In this document: positions 7,165 to 16,033 of the stretch, piece after piece
Layout of the letters: each line of letters begins with the position of its first letter
How positions within the stretch are numbered: the first letter of the stretch is position 1
Source of the DNA: Cellulomonas gilvus ATCC 13127
GTDB lineage: Bacteria > Actinomycetota > Actinomycetes > Actinomycetales > Cellulomonadaceae
Reading direction: 5' to 3'
DNA length: 64,000 nt
Assembly (NCBI RefSeq): GCF_000218545.1
Contig: NC_015671.1
Span: forward strand, 1,116,001-1,180,000
Notes under the pieces: generated by a model
Told to the model about the DNA's origin: nothing
Seen by the model: the letters and a program-made list of their open reading frames with translations, nothing else
Databases searched by the model: none
Made by a program: the position numbers and the translations under genes

Positions 7165-9750
7165 GTGAGCAAGCACCTCGTCGTCGTCGGCGGCGGCATG
7201 GTGGCCCAGCGCCTGGTCGAGGCGCTGCGCGACCGTGACGCCGCGGGTCTGTGGCGTATCACCGTCCTGGCCGAGGAGCCGCGTCGTCCGTACGACCGCG
7301 TGGCCCTGACCTCGTACTTCTCCGGCCGTGACGCCGAGGACCTCGCGCTCGGCGACCCCGCGCTGTGGGACGACCCGCTGGTCACGCTGCGCCGCGACGA
7401 CGCGGTGGTCGCGATCGACCGTGCCGCGCGGACCGTGACCACGGCCCGTGGGCGCGTCGAGCACTACGACCACCTGGTGCTCGCGACGGGCTCGTCGGCG
7501 TGGGTGCCGCCCATGGAGGGCGCGGACCTGCCGGGTGTGTTCGTCTACCGCACGATCGACGACGTCGCGGAGCTGCGCGGCTACGTCGAGCAGCTGCGCG
7601 AGACACGCCCGGTGGTCCGCGGTGCGGTGCTCGGCGGCGGCCTGCTGGGCCTCGAGGCGGCGGGTGCGCTGCAGGCGCTCGGCGCGCAGGCCACGGTCCT
7701 GCAGGTGGGCACGCACCTGATGTCCGCGCAGGTGGACCTGGGCGGTGGCGAGGCGCTGCGGCGCCTGATCAACCAGCTGGGCGTCGGGGTGCGGCTCAAC
7801 GCCGCGACCACGCGCATCCGGCCGCACCGCCGCGGCGGGGTGGGGCGGCTCGAGCTCGCCGACGGCGGGCGCGTCGACGCGGACGTCGTGGTCGTGGCCG
7901 CCGGGGTGCGGCCGCGCGACGAGCTCGCGCGCGCGGCCGGTCTGCAGATCGGGGAGCGGGGCGGGGTCGTCGTCGACGACGCGTGCCGCACCAGCGACCC
8001 GGACATCTCCGGGGTCGGCGAGGTCGCGTGCATCCAGGGTGCCTGCATCGGCCTCGTCGCCCCCGGTTACGCCATGGCGGAGGTGACCGCCGACCGTCTG
8101 CTGGGCGGCGCCGCGCAGTTCCCGGGCGCCGACACCGCGACCAAGCTCAAGCTCTCGGGCGTCGACGTCGCGAGCTTCGGTGACGCGTTCGGCACCACGC
8201 CCGACTCGCTCGAGATCGTGTGGGCGGACCCGGTCGCGGGCGTCTACAAGAAGCTCGTCATGTCCGACGACGCGCGCACGCTGCTGGGCGGCGTGCTGGT
8301 GGGCGACGCGTCGGCGTACGCGAGCCTGCGGCCCATGCTGGGCCGTGAGCTGCCGGGCGACCCGGCCGCGTACCTGCTGCCCGAGGGCGGCGCGGGCGCG
8401 CCCGACCTCGAGCTGCCCGACGACGCGAGCGTGTGCTCGTGCAACAACGTCACCGCCGGCACCATCCGGGGCGCGGTGACCGAGCACGGCTGCACCGACG
8501 TGGGTGCGGTCAAGGCGTGCACCCGGGCCGGGACGTCCTGCGGCTCGTGCCTGCCGCTGGTCAAGAAGCTGGTCGGCACCGAGCTCGCGAAGCAGGGGAT
8601 CACGGTGTCCTCGGCGCTGTGCGAGCACTTCGCGCTGTCCCGGGCCCAGCTGTACGACGCCGTGCGCGTGTCCGGCGTCGCGTCGTTCACCGAGGTCGTC
8701 GCGCGGTTCGGCACCGACGCCGCGGGCCGCGGGTGCGACATCTGCAAGCCCGCGGTGGCCTCCATCCTGGCCACCACGGCGCCCGCGCACGTGCTGGACG
8801 GCGAGCGGGCCGCGCTGCAGGACACCAACGACCACGTCATGGCGAACCTGCAGAAGGACGGCTCCTACTCGGTGGTCCCCCGCATGCCGGGCGGCGAGGT
8901 CACGCCCGAGGGCCTCATCGCGGTGGGCGAGGTGGCGCGCGACTTCGGCCTCTACACCAAGATCACGGGCGGCCAGCGGGTCGACATGTTCGGCGCGCGG
9001 ATCGATCAGCTCCCGGCCATCTGGCAGCGCCTGATCGACGCGGGCTTCGAGTCCGGCCACGCGTACGGCAAGTCGCTGCGCACCGTGAAGTCGTGCGTCG
9101 GGTCCACGTGGTGCCGGTTCGGCGTGCAGGACTCGGTGGCGCTCGCGGTCCTGCTGGAGCTGCGCTACCGCGGCCTGCGCAGCCCGCACAAGATCAAGCT
9201 CGGCGTCTCCGGCTGCGCGCGCGAGTGCGCCGAGGCGCGCGGCAAGGACGTGGGCGTCATCGCCACGGACAAGGGCTGGAACGTCTACGTCGGCGGCAAC
9301 GGCGGGTTCACGCCGCGGCACGCGCGCCTGCTCGCGGAGGACCTGGACACCGACACGCTGATCCGGACGATCGACCGCTTCCTGCTCTACTACGTCCGCA
9401 CGGCCGACCGACTGCAGCGCACCGCGCCGTGGGTCGAGGAGGTCGAGGGCGGGCTGGACGGCGTGCGTGCGGTCGTCATGGACGACTCGCTCGGCATCTG
9501 CGCCGACCTGGACGCCCAGATGGCCCGGCACGTCGAGGAGTACACCGACGAGTGGAGGGCGACGCTCGAGGACCCCGAGAAGCTGCGCCGCTTCGCGTCC
9601 TTCGTCAACGCACCCGACGTCGCGGACCCCTCGCTCGCGTACGTCCCCGAGCGCGGTCAGGCCCGCCCCGCCACGGCCGACGAGCGTGCCGCCGCGGGAC
9701 GCGGCGAACCCGTCCTGGTCGCCGGCACCACCCTGGAGGTCCGCGCATGA
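7165..9750 (+). CDS. nirB: NADH-dependent assimilatory nitrite reductase, large subunit
   Basis: 861 residues; reduces nitrite to ammonia in the cytoplasm. The FAD site GGGMVAQRLVEAL lies near residue 10 and a second dinucleotide-binding GGGLLGLEAAGAL near residue 155. A BFD-like [2Fe-2S] domain has CSCNN at about 424 and CTRAGTSCGSC at about 452. The siroheme/[4Fe-4S] ligands lie in SCVGSTWCRFG and GVSGCARECAEA at about 645-690. The GTG at 7165 has GGAG at 7155-7158 as its ribosome site; an in-frame GTG at 7141 is a weaker choice. It opens a five-gene operon with overlapping genes, so subunit NirD and the siroheme cofactor enzymes are made together. Confidence 0.95.
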   Translation: MSKHLVVVGGGMVAQRLVEALRDRDAAGLWRITVLAEEPRRPYDRVALTSYFSGRDAEDLALGDPALWDDPLVTLRRDDAVVAIDRAARTVTTARGRVEHYDHLVLATGSSAWVPPMEGADLPGVFVYRTIDDVAELRGYVEQLRETRPVVRGAVLGGGLLGLEAAGALQALGAQATVLQVGTHLMSAQVDLGGGEALRRLINQLGVGVRLNAATTRIRPHRRGGVGRLELADGGRVDADVVVVAAGVRPRDELARAAGLQIGERGGVVVDDACRTSDPDISGVGEVACIQGACIGLVAPGYAMAEVTADRLLGGAAQFPGADTATKLKLSGVDVASFGDAFGTTPDSLEIVWADPVAGVYKKLVMSDDARTLLGGVLVGDASAYASLRPMLGRELPGDPAAYLLPEGGAGAPDLELPDDASVCSCNNVTAGTIRGAVTEHGCTDVGAVKACTRAGTSCGSCLPLVKKLVGTELAKQGITVSSALCEHFALSRAQLYDAVRVSGVASFTEVVARFGTDAAGRGCDICKPAVASILATTAPAHVLDGERAALQDTNDHVMANLQKDGSYSVVPRMPGGEVTPEGLIAVGEVARDFGLYTKITGGQRVDMFGARIDQLPAIWQRLIDAGFESGHAYGKSLRTVKSCVGSTWCRFGVQDSVALAVLLELRYRGLRSPHKIKLGVSGCARECAEARGKDVGVIATDKGWNVYVGGNGGFTPRHARLLAEDLDTDTLIRTIDRFLLYYVRTADRLQRTAPWVEEVEGGLDGVRAVVMDDSLGICADLDAQMARHVEEYTDEWRATLEDPEKLRRFASFVNAPDVADPSLAYVPERGQARPATADERAAAGRGEPVLVAGTTLEVRA

Positions 9751-10169
9751 GCGCCGTGCAGCACGCCGAGCAGGAGACGCGCGACCGCGTCGTGACGTGG
9801 ACGCGCGCGTGCGCGCTGACCGACCTCGCACGTGAGCGCGGTGCCGCCGCGCTGGTCGGGGGCGAGCAGGTCGCGCTGTTCCGCCTGGTCGACGACACGG
9901 TGCTCGCGGTCCAGCAGCACGACCCGTTCTGTGACGCGTACGTGCTGTCACGTGGCATCGTGGGCACCCGCCTGGTGGACGGCGAGCCGGTGTCCACGGT
10001 CGCGTCGCCCATGTACAAGCAGGTGTTCGACCTGCGCACCGGGGTCTGCCTCGACCTGGTCGGCAAGCAGCCCGTGCGCGGGCTCGCCGCGGACCTGCGG
10101 ACGTGGCCGGTGCGGGTGGTCGAGGGGATCGTCGAGGTGGGACAGGCCGGACCGGGGGAGGACGCATGA
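9747..10169 (+). CDS. nirD: Nitrite reductase, small subunit (Rieske-like fold)
   Basis: 140 residues. The motif HDPFCDAYVLSRGIVG and the following SPMYKQVFDLRTGVCLD are characteristic of NirD. NirD has the Rieske fold but lacks the cluster-binding Cys-His pairs, and none are present here. The ATG overlaps the nirB stop (ATGA at 9747-9750), so translation is coupled in a ratio suited to the complex. Confidence 0.94.
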   Translation: MSAVQHAEQETRDRVVTWTRACALTDLARERGAAALVGGEQVALFRLVDDTVLAVQQHDPFCDAYVLSRGIVGTRLVDGEPVSTVASPMYKQVFDLRTGVCLDLVGKQPVRGLAADLRTWPVRVVEGIVEVGQAGPGEDA

Positions 10170-11440
10170 CGACGATGCTCGGCATCGACCTCACGGGTCG
10201 TCGCGTGCTCGTCGTCGGCGGGGGACCCGTGGCGGCGCGCCGCGTCCAGGGCCTGGTCGCGGACGGCGCGCGCGTGCTCGTCGTCGCCCCCGCACTGTGC
10301 GAGCCGCTGCGTGACGCGCACCGCTGGGGTCAGGTGGAGTGGCGTGCGCGCGAGGTGCTCGAGGCGGACCTCGACGACGCGTGGCTGGTGCACACCGCGA
10401 CGGGCGACCGCTCCACGGACGACCAGGTGGCCGCGTGGGCGGCCGAGCGTCGCGTGTTCTGCGTGCACGCGGGGCGTGCGGCGGCGGGCACGGCCCGGAC
10501 GCCCGCGACGACGAGCCTGGGTGACGTGCTGGTCGGCGTCGTCTCGACCGGCGCTCCCGACCCCGCCCGGACGCTCGTGGTGCGGGACGCGCTCGCCGAG
10601 CACGTCCGCGACGTGGTGGCCGACCACCTGCGCGAGGGTCGCGTGGACGTGCGAGGCCGCCGCCCGCGCGACGCGGGTCGCGTGGTGCTCGTGGGCGGCG
10701 GGCCCGGCGACGTGGGCCTGCTCACGCTCGCGGGCCGACGCGCGCTCGCCGAGGCCGACGTCGTGGTGACCGACCGCCTCGGACCCGTGGCGGTGCTGGA
10801 CGAGCTCGCACCCGACGTCGAGATCATCGACGTGGGCAAGACGCCGGGCCATCACCCCGTGCCGCAGCACGAGATCGGCCGCATCCTCGTCGAGCAGGCG
10901 CAGCGCGGCCGCGTCGTCGTCCGGCTCAAGGGCGGCGACCCGTTCGTGTACGGCCGCGGCGGCGAGGAGGTGCTCGCGTGCCGGGAGGCCGGCGTGCCGG
11001 TCACGGTCATCCCGGGCGTGAGCTCGGCGCTCGCGGCGCCCGCCGCCGCGGGGATCCCGCTCACGCACCGCGGCACGGTGGGTGCGCTGCACGTGATGAA
11101 CGGGCACGACGGATGGTCGCCCGCGGCGCTCGTGGGGCTGCGGGACGCGAGCTGCACGGTCGTCGTGCTCATGGGCGTCGCGGCGCTGGGGGACCTCGCG
11201 GCCGAGGCGCTCGCGTCCGGGGTCGCCCCCACGACGCCCGTCGCGCTGGTCGAGCGCGCCACGACCCCGATGCAGCGCGTCACGCGCACCACGCTCGAGC
11301 GCCTCGAGGCGGATGCGCTCGCGGCAGACGTCCGGGCGCCCGCGGTGCTCGTGCTCGGCGCGGTCGCGGCGCCGGACCTGCTCGAGCCGGTGAACGCCCA
11401 CCGCGCGCCCGACCTCACAGACCCCACAATGGCGTGGTGA
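10166..11440 (+). CDS. cysG: Siroheme synthase: precorrin-2 dehydrogenase plus uroporphyrinogen-III C-methyltransferase
   Basis: 424 residues. The N-terminal 150 or so residues carry an NAD-binding VVGGGPVAARR, as in the precorrin-2 dehydrogenase/ferrochelatase half. From about residue 170 a SUMT methyltransferase domain is clear: LVGGGPGDVGLLTLAG, RLKGGDPFVYGRGGEE and VIPGVSSALAAPAAAGIPLTHR. It makes precorrin-2 from uroporphyrinogen III and oxidises it to sirohydrochlorin. The ATG overlaps the nirD stop and has GGGGGAGG just upstream. The separate chelatase two genes on suggests that iron insertion may be done there and not by this protein. Confidence 0.92.
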   Translation: MTTMLGIDLTGRRVLVVGGGPVAARRVQGLVADGARVLVVAPALCEPLRDAHRWGQVEWRAREVLEADLDDAWLVHTATGDRSTDDQVAAWAAERRVFCVHAGRAAAGTARTPATTSLGDVLVGVVSTGAPDPARTLVVRDALAEHVRDVVADHLREGRVDVRGRRPRDAGRVVLVGGGPGDVGLLTLAGRRALAEADVVVTDRLGPVAVLDELAPDVEIIDVGKTPGHHPVPQHEIGRILVEQAQRGRVVVRLKGGDPFVYGRGGEEVLACREAGVPVTVIPGVSSALAAPAAAGIPLTHRGTVGALHVMNGHDGWSPAALVGLRDASCTVVVLMGVAALGDLAAEALASGVAPTTPVALVERATTPMQRVTRTTLERLEADALAADVRAPAVLVLGAVAAPDLLEPVNAHRAPDLTDPTMAW

Positions 11441-12579
11441 GCGCGCCGACCAGCAGCACGACCAACGAGCAGGGGATCGACCAGACCCTGGCCGGCTGCG
11501 TCGTGCTCATCACCGCCGACCGCCGGTCCGCCGAGCTGACCGCAGCGCTCACGCGCCGCGGCGCGTCCGTCCGCCACGCGGCCGCGCTCGGCATGGTGCC
11601 GCACATCGACGACGCCGCGCTGGTCGCGGGCACGCGTGACCTGATCGCGGACCCGCCGGACACCGTGGTCGTCACCACCGGCATCGGGTTCCGCGGCTGG
11701 ATCGAGGCCGCGGACGCGGCGGGCCTGGCCGAGCCGCTGGTCGAGGCGCTGCGCGGTGCCCGGATCGTCGCGCGCGGCCCCAAGGCACGCGGCGCGATCC
11801 AGGCGGCCGGGCTCACGCCCGACTGGGTGGCCGAGTCCGAGACGAGCGCCGAGGTCGCCCAGGTGCTGCTCGACGAGGGCGTCACCGGGCTGGACATCGC
11901 GGTGCAGCACCACGGCGCGGGCTCCGACGGGCTCGACGACGCGTTCCGGGCCGCGGGTGCGCGCGTGCGCAGCCTCGTGGTCTACCGGTGGGGGCCGCCG
12001 CCGGACCCCGCCGCGCTCGCGGCGTCGGTGCGTGCGGTCGCGGCGGGGGAGATCGACGCGGTCGCGTTCACGTCGGCCCCCGGTGCGGCCGCGTGGCTCG
12101 CGGCCGCGGACGAGCAGGGCGTCGCGGACGGGATCGTCGAACGCTGCCACGACGGTGCGGTGCTGCTCGCCGCGGTGGGGCCGGTCACGGCCGCCCCCCT
12201 GATCGAGCGCGGACTGACGCCCGTGGTCCCCGACCGGGGGCGGCTCGGGTCGCTCGTGCGGCTGATCGTCAACCACTACGGCGGGCTCGAGGCGCTCGAC
12301 ACGATCGCCGGCCCGCTGCGGGTCTACCGGGGCGCCGCGGTCCTGGGCGGGCAGGTCCTGCCGCTGACGCCCACGGGCCTGGAGATCCTGCGGCTGCTCG
12401 CGCACGCGCGCGGCTCGGTGGTGCCGCGGGACCGTGTGCTTGCGGTGCTGCCGGGCGACTCGCGCGACCCGCACGCGGCCGAGGTCGCGATCGCGCGCCT
12501 GCGCGACGCGACGGGTTCGCGCGGGCTGATCCGCACGGTCGTCAAGCGTGGGTACCGGCTCGAGCTGGCGGTGTCATGA
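11437..12579 (+). CDS. hemD: Uroporphyrinogen-III synthase fused to a winged-helix DNA-binding domain
   Basis: 380 residues. Residues 1-270 or so match HemD (VLITADRRSAELTAALTRRG at the start, later AFTSAPGAAAWL and AAVGPVTAAPLIERGLTPVVPDRG). The last 90 or so residues form an OmpR/PhoB-type winged helix (LTPTGLEILRLLAHARGSVVPRDRVLAVL, then AEVAIARLRDATGSRGLIRTVVKRGYRL). The fusion could make the siroheme precursor and sense pathway state to regulate genes; this is inferred. A similar fusion exists in mycobacteria near nirBD. GTG at 11437 overlaps the previous stop (GTGA); GTG at 11434 is an alternative. Confidence 0.9.
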   Translation: MSAPTSSTTNEQGIDQTLAGCVVLITADRRSAELTAALTRRGASVRHAAALGMVPHIDDAALVAGTRDLIADPPDTVVVTTGIGFRGWIEAADAAGLAEPLVEALRGARIVARGPKARGAIQAAGLTPDWVAESETSAEVAQVLLDEGVTGLDIAVQHHGAGSDGLDDAFRAAGARVRSLVVYRWGPPPDPAALAASVRAVAAGEIDAVAFTSAPGAAAWLAAADEQGVADGIVERCHDGAVLLAAVGPVTAAPLIERGLTPVVPDRGRLGSLVRLIVNHYGGLEALDTIAGPLRVYRGAAVLGGQVLPLTPTGLEILRLLAHARGSVVPRDRVLAVLPGDSRDPHAAEVAIARLRDATGSRGLIRTVVKRGYRLELAVS

Positions 12580-13286
12580 GCGACGCGGTGCTCGTCGGCT
12601 GCTCGCACGGCACCGACGACCGGGCGGGGCGTGCGGCGATCGGCTCGATCCTGGCGGACGTCGCCGCGCGGCGACCCGACCTCGACGTGCGCGAGGCGTT
12701 CGTCGACGTGCAGGAGCCCGAGGTCGCGGACGTGGTCAGGGACGCGCTCGCCTCCGGCGCACCCGCCGTGGTGGTGCCGCTGCTGCTGTCCGTCGGCTTC
12801 CACGTGCGCGTGGACGTCACGGCTGCCGTCGAGCCCGAGGGCGCGTGCGCGGCCGCGCCGCTCGGTCCCGACGACGTGCTCGTCGACATCCTGCTCGACC
12901 GGCTCGCCGCCGCGGGGCTCACCGACGACGACGCGCTGGTGCTCGCCGCGGCCGGCTCCACCGACCCCGCCGCGGCCGCCGCGGTCGAGCAGGTCGCGGC
13001 GTCGCTCGCGGCACGCCTGGGCCGGCACGTCGGGCCGCCCGACGAGCGTGGCGGCGGGCTCGTGATCGGCTACGGCGCGGGCGCCGTGCCCCGCCTGCGG
13101 GACGCGGTCGCGACCGCACGCACGGGCGCCCGCCGCGTGGTGGTGGCCTCCTACCTCCTGGCGCCCGGCTTCTTCCTCGGCCGGGTCCGGGCCGCGGGCG
13201 CCGACGTGGTGAGCGCGCCGCTCGCGCCCGACCCGCGCCTGGCGGACCTCGTGCTGCGCCGGTACGACGAGGCGCGCGGCGCCTGA
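12576..13286 (+). CDS. Sirohydrochlorin chelatase (CbiX/SirB family)
   Basis: 236 residues. Two chelatase half-domains are visible. The first begins LVGCSHGTDDRAGRAAIGSI with the metal-binding His and continues with VPLLLSVGFHVRVDV. The second has VLAAAGSTDP and VVVASYLLAPGFFLGRV. It inserts Fe2+ into sirohydrochlorin to make siroheme for NirB. The ATG overlaps the hemD-like stop by four bases. It is the last gene of the operon and is followed after four bases by a strong hairpin. Confidence 0.92.
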   Translation: MSDAVLVGCSHGTDDRAGRAAIGSILADVAARRPDLDVREAFVDVQEPEVADVVRDALASGAPAVVVPLLLSVGFHVRVDVTAAVEPEGACAAAPLGPDDVLVDILLDRLAAAGLTDDDALVLAAAGSTDPAAAAAVEQVAASLAARLGRHVGPPDERGGGLVIGYGAGAVPRLRDAVATARTGARRVVVASYLLAPGFFLGRVRAAGADVVSAPLAPDPRLADLVLRRYDEARGA

Positions 13287-13290
13287 CCGC

Positions 13291-13338
13291 GCACGACGAC
13301 GCGGGCCGGCCCCGGAGGGTCGACCCGCGTCGTCGTGC
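13291..13338. terminator. Hairpin between convergent operons
   Basis: A perfect 15-base stem, GCACGACGACGCGGG at 13291-13305 with its complement at 13324-13338 and an 18-base loop, fills the gap between two convergent genes. There is no T-run on either side, as is usual in very GC-rich actinobacteria. It can fold on both transcripts. Confidence 0.7.
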
Positions 13339-13344
13339 CCGGGC

Positions 13345-16032
13345 TCAGGCGGGCCGGCGACGCAGCAGCGTGGTGACCACACCGACCGCGGCGAACAGCG
13401 CGAGCGCCGCGAGCCCCTTGCCGAGCGTCGACGCGCTGCCGCCGTCCACGCCGGCGATCTCGATCGAGTACGCGGTCGCACCCGCGGCCCCCTCCGGCGC
13501 GCCGTAGGCCATGCCCTCGGTCGCGGCGCGCTGCGCGCCGGCCTCGAGCACCGCGTAGCCCGTGCCGTAGCTCGCGGCGGTCTTCTCGCCCGACGCGACC
13601 AGCTGCGACGTCCCCTCGTCGGACAGGCGCTTCGTGCCGTCCACGATCTGCGGCGTCGAGTCGGCCGCGGTGCCGAGCCCGTCGGCGAGCTGCGACGACC
13701 CGTCGGCCGCGGCCGAGAGCCCGACCGCGAGCTCGCTCGAACCCGTGGCCGCGTCGTCGAGACCGGACGCGAGCTGCGACGAGCCGTCCGCCGCGGTCCC
13801 GATGCCCGCGGCGAGGTCACGCGAGCCCGCCGAGGCGCGCACCAGACCCTGGAAGAGCGTGCCCGAGCCCGCGGCCGCGGTGCCCAGGCCGTCGGCGAGC
13901 CGCGTGGACCCGCTGGCGGCCGAGCCCAGGCCGGTCGAGAGGCGCTTCGAGCCCGCCGCCGCGCTGCCGATGCCGTCGGCCAGCGCGTCCGCGCCCGCCG
14001 AGAGGTCGTCGGCGCCCGTGCCGAGCTGGCCGATGCCCGTCACGAGCTGCTCGCCCCCGGCCTGCAGCTGGTCCACACCCGCCTGGGCCGCGTTCATGCC
14101 GCCACGCAGCGTTCCGTCGGACGCGGTGTCGTCGCCGTCGCCCACGCCACCCTGGACGCTGCCGACCACCTGCGTCACGAGCGAGCCGACGCCCTGGTCC
14201 ACACCCGCGAGGCCCTCGAGGAGCCCGGGGCGTGCGGGGTCGCACACGCCCGGCAGCGCGGCCGCGGACAGCCCGCACTCGACGCGCGCGAGCGTCGCCG
14301 AGGCCGTGCCGAGCCGCGTCGCCGACTCGCCCAGACCCGTTGCGAGGGCCGCCAGGTTGCCGTCGATCGAGCCCAGCGCCTGCGTGAAGCCCGCCTGCGC
14401 ACCCGCGGGCAGCAGCGCCGTGTAGGCGGCCAGTCCCGCCGTGGGGTCGGTGACGCCCGCGCGGAGCTGCCCGACCTGCCCCGCGGTGGTCTGCGCGTCG
14501 GTGCCGGCCTGCCCGAGCTGCGTGCGCAGCGCGTCGACCGCGTACAGCAGCGACGGCTGCTGACCTGCCCCGGGTGCCGCCTTGGACCCGATGCCGGCGC
14601 GCAGCGACGCGATGCCGTCCCGCAGGGGCTGGGCCTGCGTCGGCAGCTGGTCGATCCGGCCGTACAGCTGGGCGAGCCCGGCGTCGATCCGCGCCAGACC
14701 CGCATCCACCTGCTCGAGACCGGCCACGAGCGCGGGTGCCGACGTCTGCGCGGACTCCAGCCCGGCGGCGAGGCGCGCGGCGCCCGACGCGAGCGACGTG
14801 GCCCCGGGGGCGATCCGCGTCGACAGCCCCGTGGCCAGGTCCTTGGCACCCGGCGCGAGCTGGTCGTTGAGCCCGTCGGCCAGGTCCTGGGCACCCGGCG
14901 CGAGCTGGTCGGTCAGGCCGTCGGTGAGGCGGCGCGCACCCGCGACCGCGTCGCCGGACAGGCCGTCCGCGAGCTGCTCGGCACCGGGCAGGATCTTGTC
15001 GTTGAGCCCCGCGGCGAGGTCGCGGGCGCCCGGTAGCGCGCGTGCGTTGAGCCCGGCAGCCAGCTCGGCCGCACCCGGGGCGGCCTCGTCGTTGAGACCG
15101 GCCGCGAGTGTCGTCGCGCCGTCGTGCATCTGCACCAGGCCCGCGAGCAGCTCGGCCGAGCCGTCGTGCAGCCGGCGCAGGTTGTCGTCGATCTGGATCG
15201 CACCCGCCGTGAGGTCCACGCCCGAGGCCGCGCCCGAGGCGTAGGACCGCGACCCGCCCGCGAACGAGGGGTAGTCGAGCGGCGAGACGGGCATCGACGT
15301 GAGCGAGGCCGCCGGCACGACGCCGTCGGAGATCCGCGCGGTGTACCCGAACTCGGCCGTGGGAGACCCGATCGGCGGGAACAGCGTCATCTGGAATGTC
15401 AGTCGGGTGCCGCCGCGGCCGTCGCCCGCGATGCCCGCCTGGCCGGACGTGACGTCCGTGAACGACGACGGCAGCGTGGTGACGAGCTGACCGATCATCG
15501 GCACCACCGTCGTCGCGGTCGCCGTGCCCGTGCCGCCCCGACCGTCGTCGTACGTGACCTGGTCCTCGCGGCTCGTCAGGTTGGTGACCGTGTAGTGCAC
15601 CTCGAGCACGCCCGAGCGCCCGACGACGTCGCCCGGCTGCACGGGCTCGCCGTCGAGCGTGTAGGTCACCTGCACCCCGAGCGGGAGCTCGCCGTCGAAG
15701 TCGCTCACGGTCCGCACGCGCCGCTCGCCGTCGACGTCGAGCTGCGCGATCATCCGGCCGTCCTCGACCGTGTAGGAGCCGAAGCCGTCGAGGTTGCGCA
15801 GCCCCGACGTCGAGACGGGGTTGGCGATGGTCGCGGTGCCGTGCCCCGTCAGGGCGAGCTGCTCGTAGACGCGGGCCTCGCGCAGCGAGCCCGTGGCGTC
15901 CAGCTTGGCCTGCACGGTCTCGGTGTTCGTCACGGTCACGTCGCCCGAGTCGTCGGCCGCGGACGCGGCGGTGCCGCCGAGCACCAGGGGCAGGACGCTC
16001 CCGGCGGCGAGGGCGGGAAGGATGCGGCGCAC
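13345..16032 (-). CDS. Secreted/membrane-anchored protein with Leu-Gly heptad repeats (YhgE/Pip-like)
   Basis: 895 residues. A signal peptide (RRILPALAAGSVLPLVLGGTAASA) is followed by about 240 residues of beta-rich domain. Then come some 500 residues dominated by xxxLxxG heptads, such as DLAAGLND, QLADGLSG and RLADGLGT, seen from about residue 275 to 790. A C-terminal membrane segment (GLAALALFAAVGVVTTLLRRRP) ends in arginines. This is the repeat type of YhgE/Pip surface proteins. The GTG at 16032 is preferred to 16062 because GGAGG lies six bases ahead and it follows the upstream stop by one base. It is probably a rod-like cell-surface protein; function unknown. Confidence 0.8.
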   Translation of the reverse strand: MRRILPALAAGSVLPLVLGGTAASAADDSGDVTVTNTETVQAKLDATGSLREARVYEQLALTGHGTATIANPVSTSGLRNLDGFGSYTVEDGRMIAQLDVDGERRVRTVSDFDGELPLGVQVTYTLDGEPVQPGDVVGRSGVLEVHYTVTNLTSREDQVTYDDGRGGTGTATATTVVPMIGQLVTTLPSSFTDVTSGQAGIAGDGRGGTRLTFQMTLFPPIGSPTAEFGYTARISDGVVPAASLTSMPVSPLDYPSFAGGSRSYASGAASGVDLTAGAIQIDDNLRRLHDGSAELLAGLVQMHDGATTLAAGLNDEAAPGAAELAAGLNARALPGARDLAAGLNDKILPGAEQLADGLSGDAVAGARRLTDGLTDQLAPGAQDLADGLNDQLAPGAKDLATGLSTRIAPGATSLASGAARLAAGLESAQTSAPALVAGLEQVDAGLARIDAGLAQLYGRIDQLPTQAQPLRDGIASLRAGIGSKAAPGAGQQPSLLYAVDALRTQLGQAGTDAQTTAGQVGQLRAGVTDPTAGLAAYTALLPAGAQAGFTQALGSIDGNLAALATGLGESATRLGTASATLARVECGLSAAALPGVCDPARPGLLEGLAGVDQGVGSLVTQVVGSVQGGVGDGDDTASDGTLRGGMNAAQAGVDQLQAGGEQLVTGIGQLGTGADDLSAGADALADGIGSAAAGSKRLSTGLGSAASGSTRLADGLGTAAAGSGTLFQGLVRASAGSRDLAAGIGTAADGSSQLASGLDDAATGSSELAVGLSAAADGSSQLADGLGTAADSTPQIVDGTKRLSDEGTSQLVASGEKTAASYGTGYAVLEAGAQRAATEGMAYGAPEGAAGATAYSIEIAGVDGGSASTLGKGLAALALFAAVGVVTTLLRRRPA

Positions 16033-16033
16033 G

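Noticed and set aside
6937-10194. Very long open frame on the minus strand across nirB and nirD (about 1085 codons)
   Set aside because: It is antisense to a strongly supported operon; such frames arise from GC-rich third positions, and the predicted protein is Arg/His/Asp/Ala-rich with no domain.
13630-15150. DNA-level repeats that might look like a CRISPR or satellite array
   Set aside because: The repeats follow codon phase and encode Leu-Gly heptads of a protein; units are degenerate and without unique spacers.
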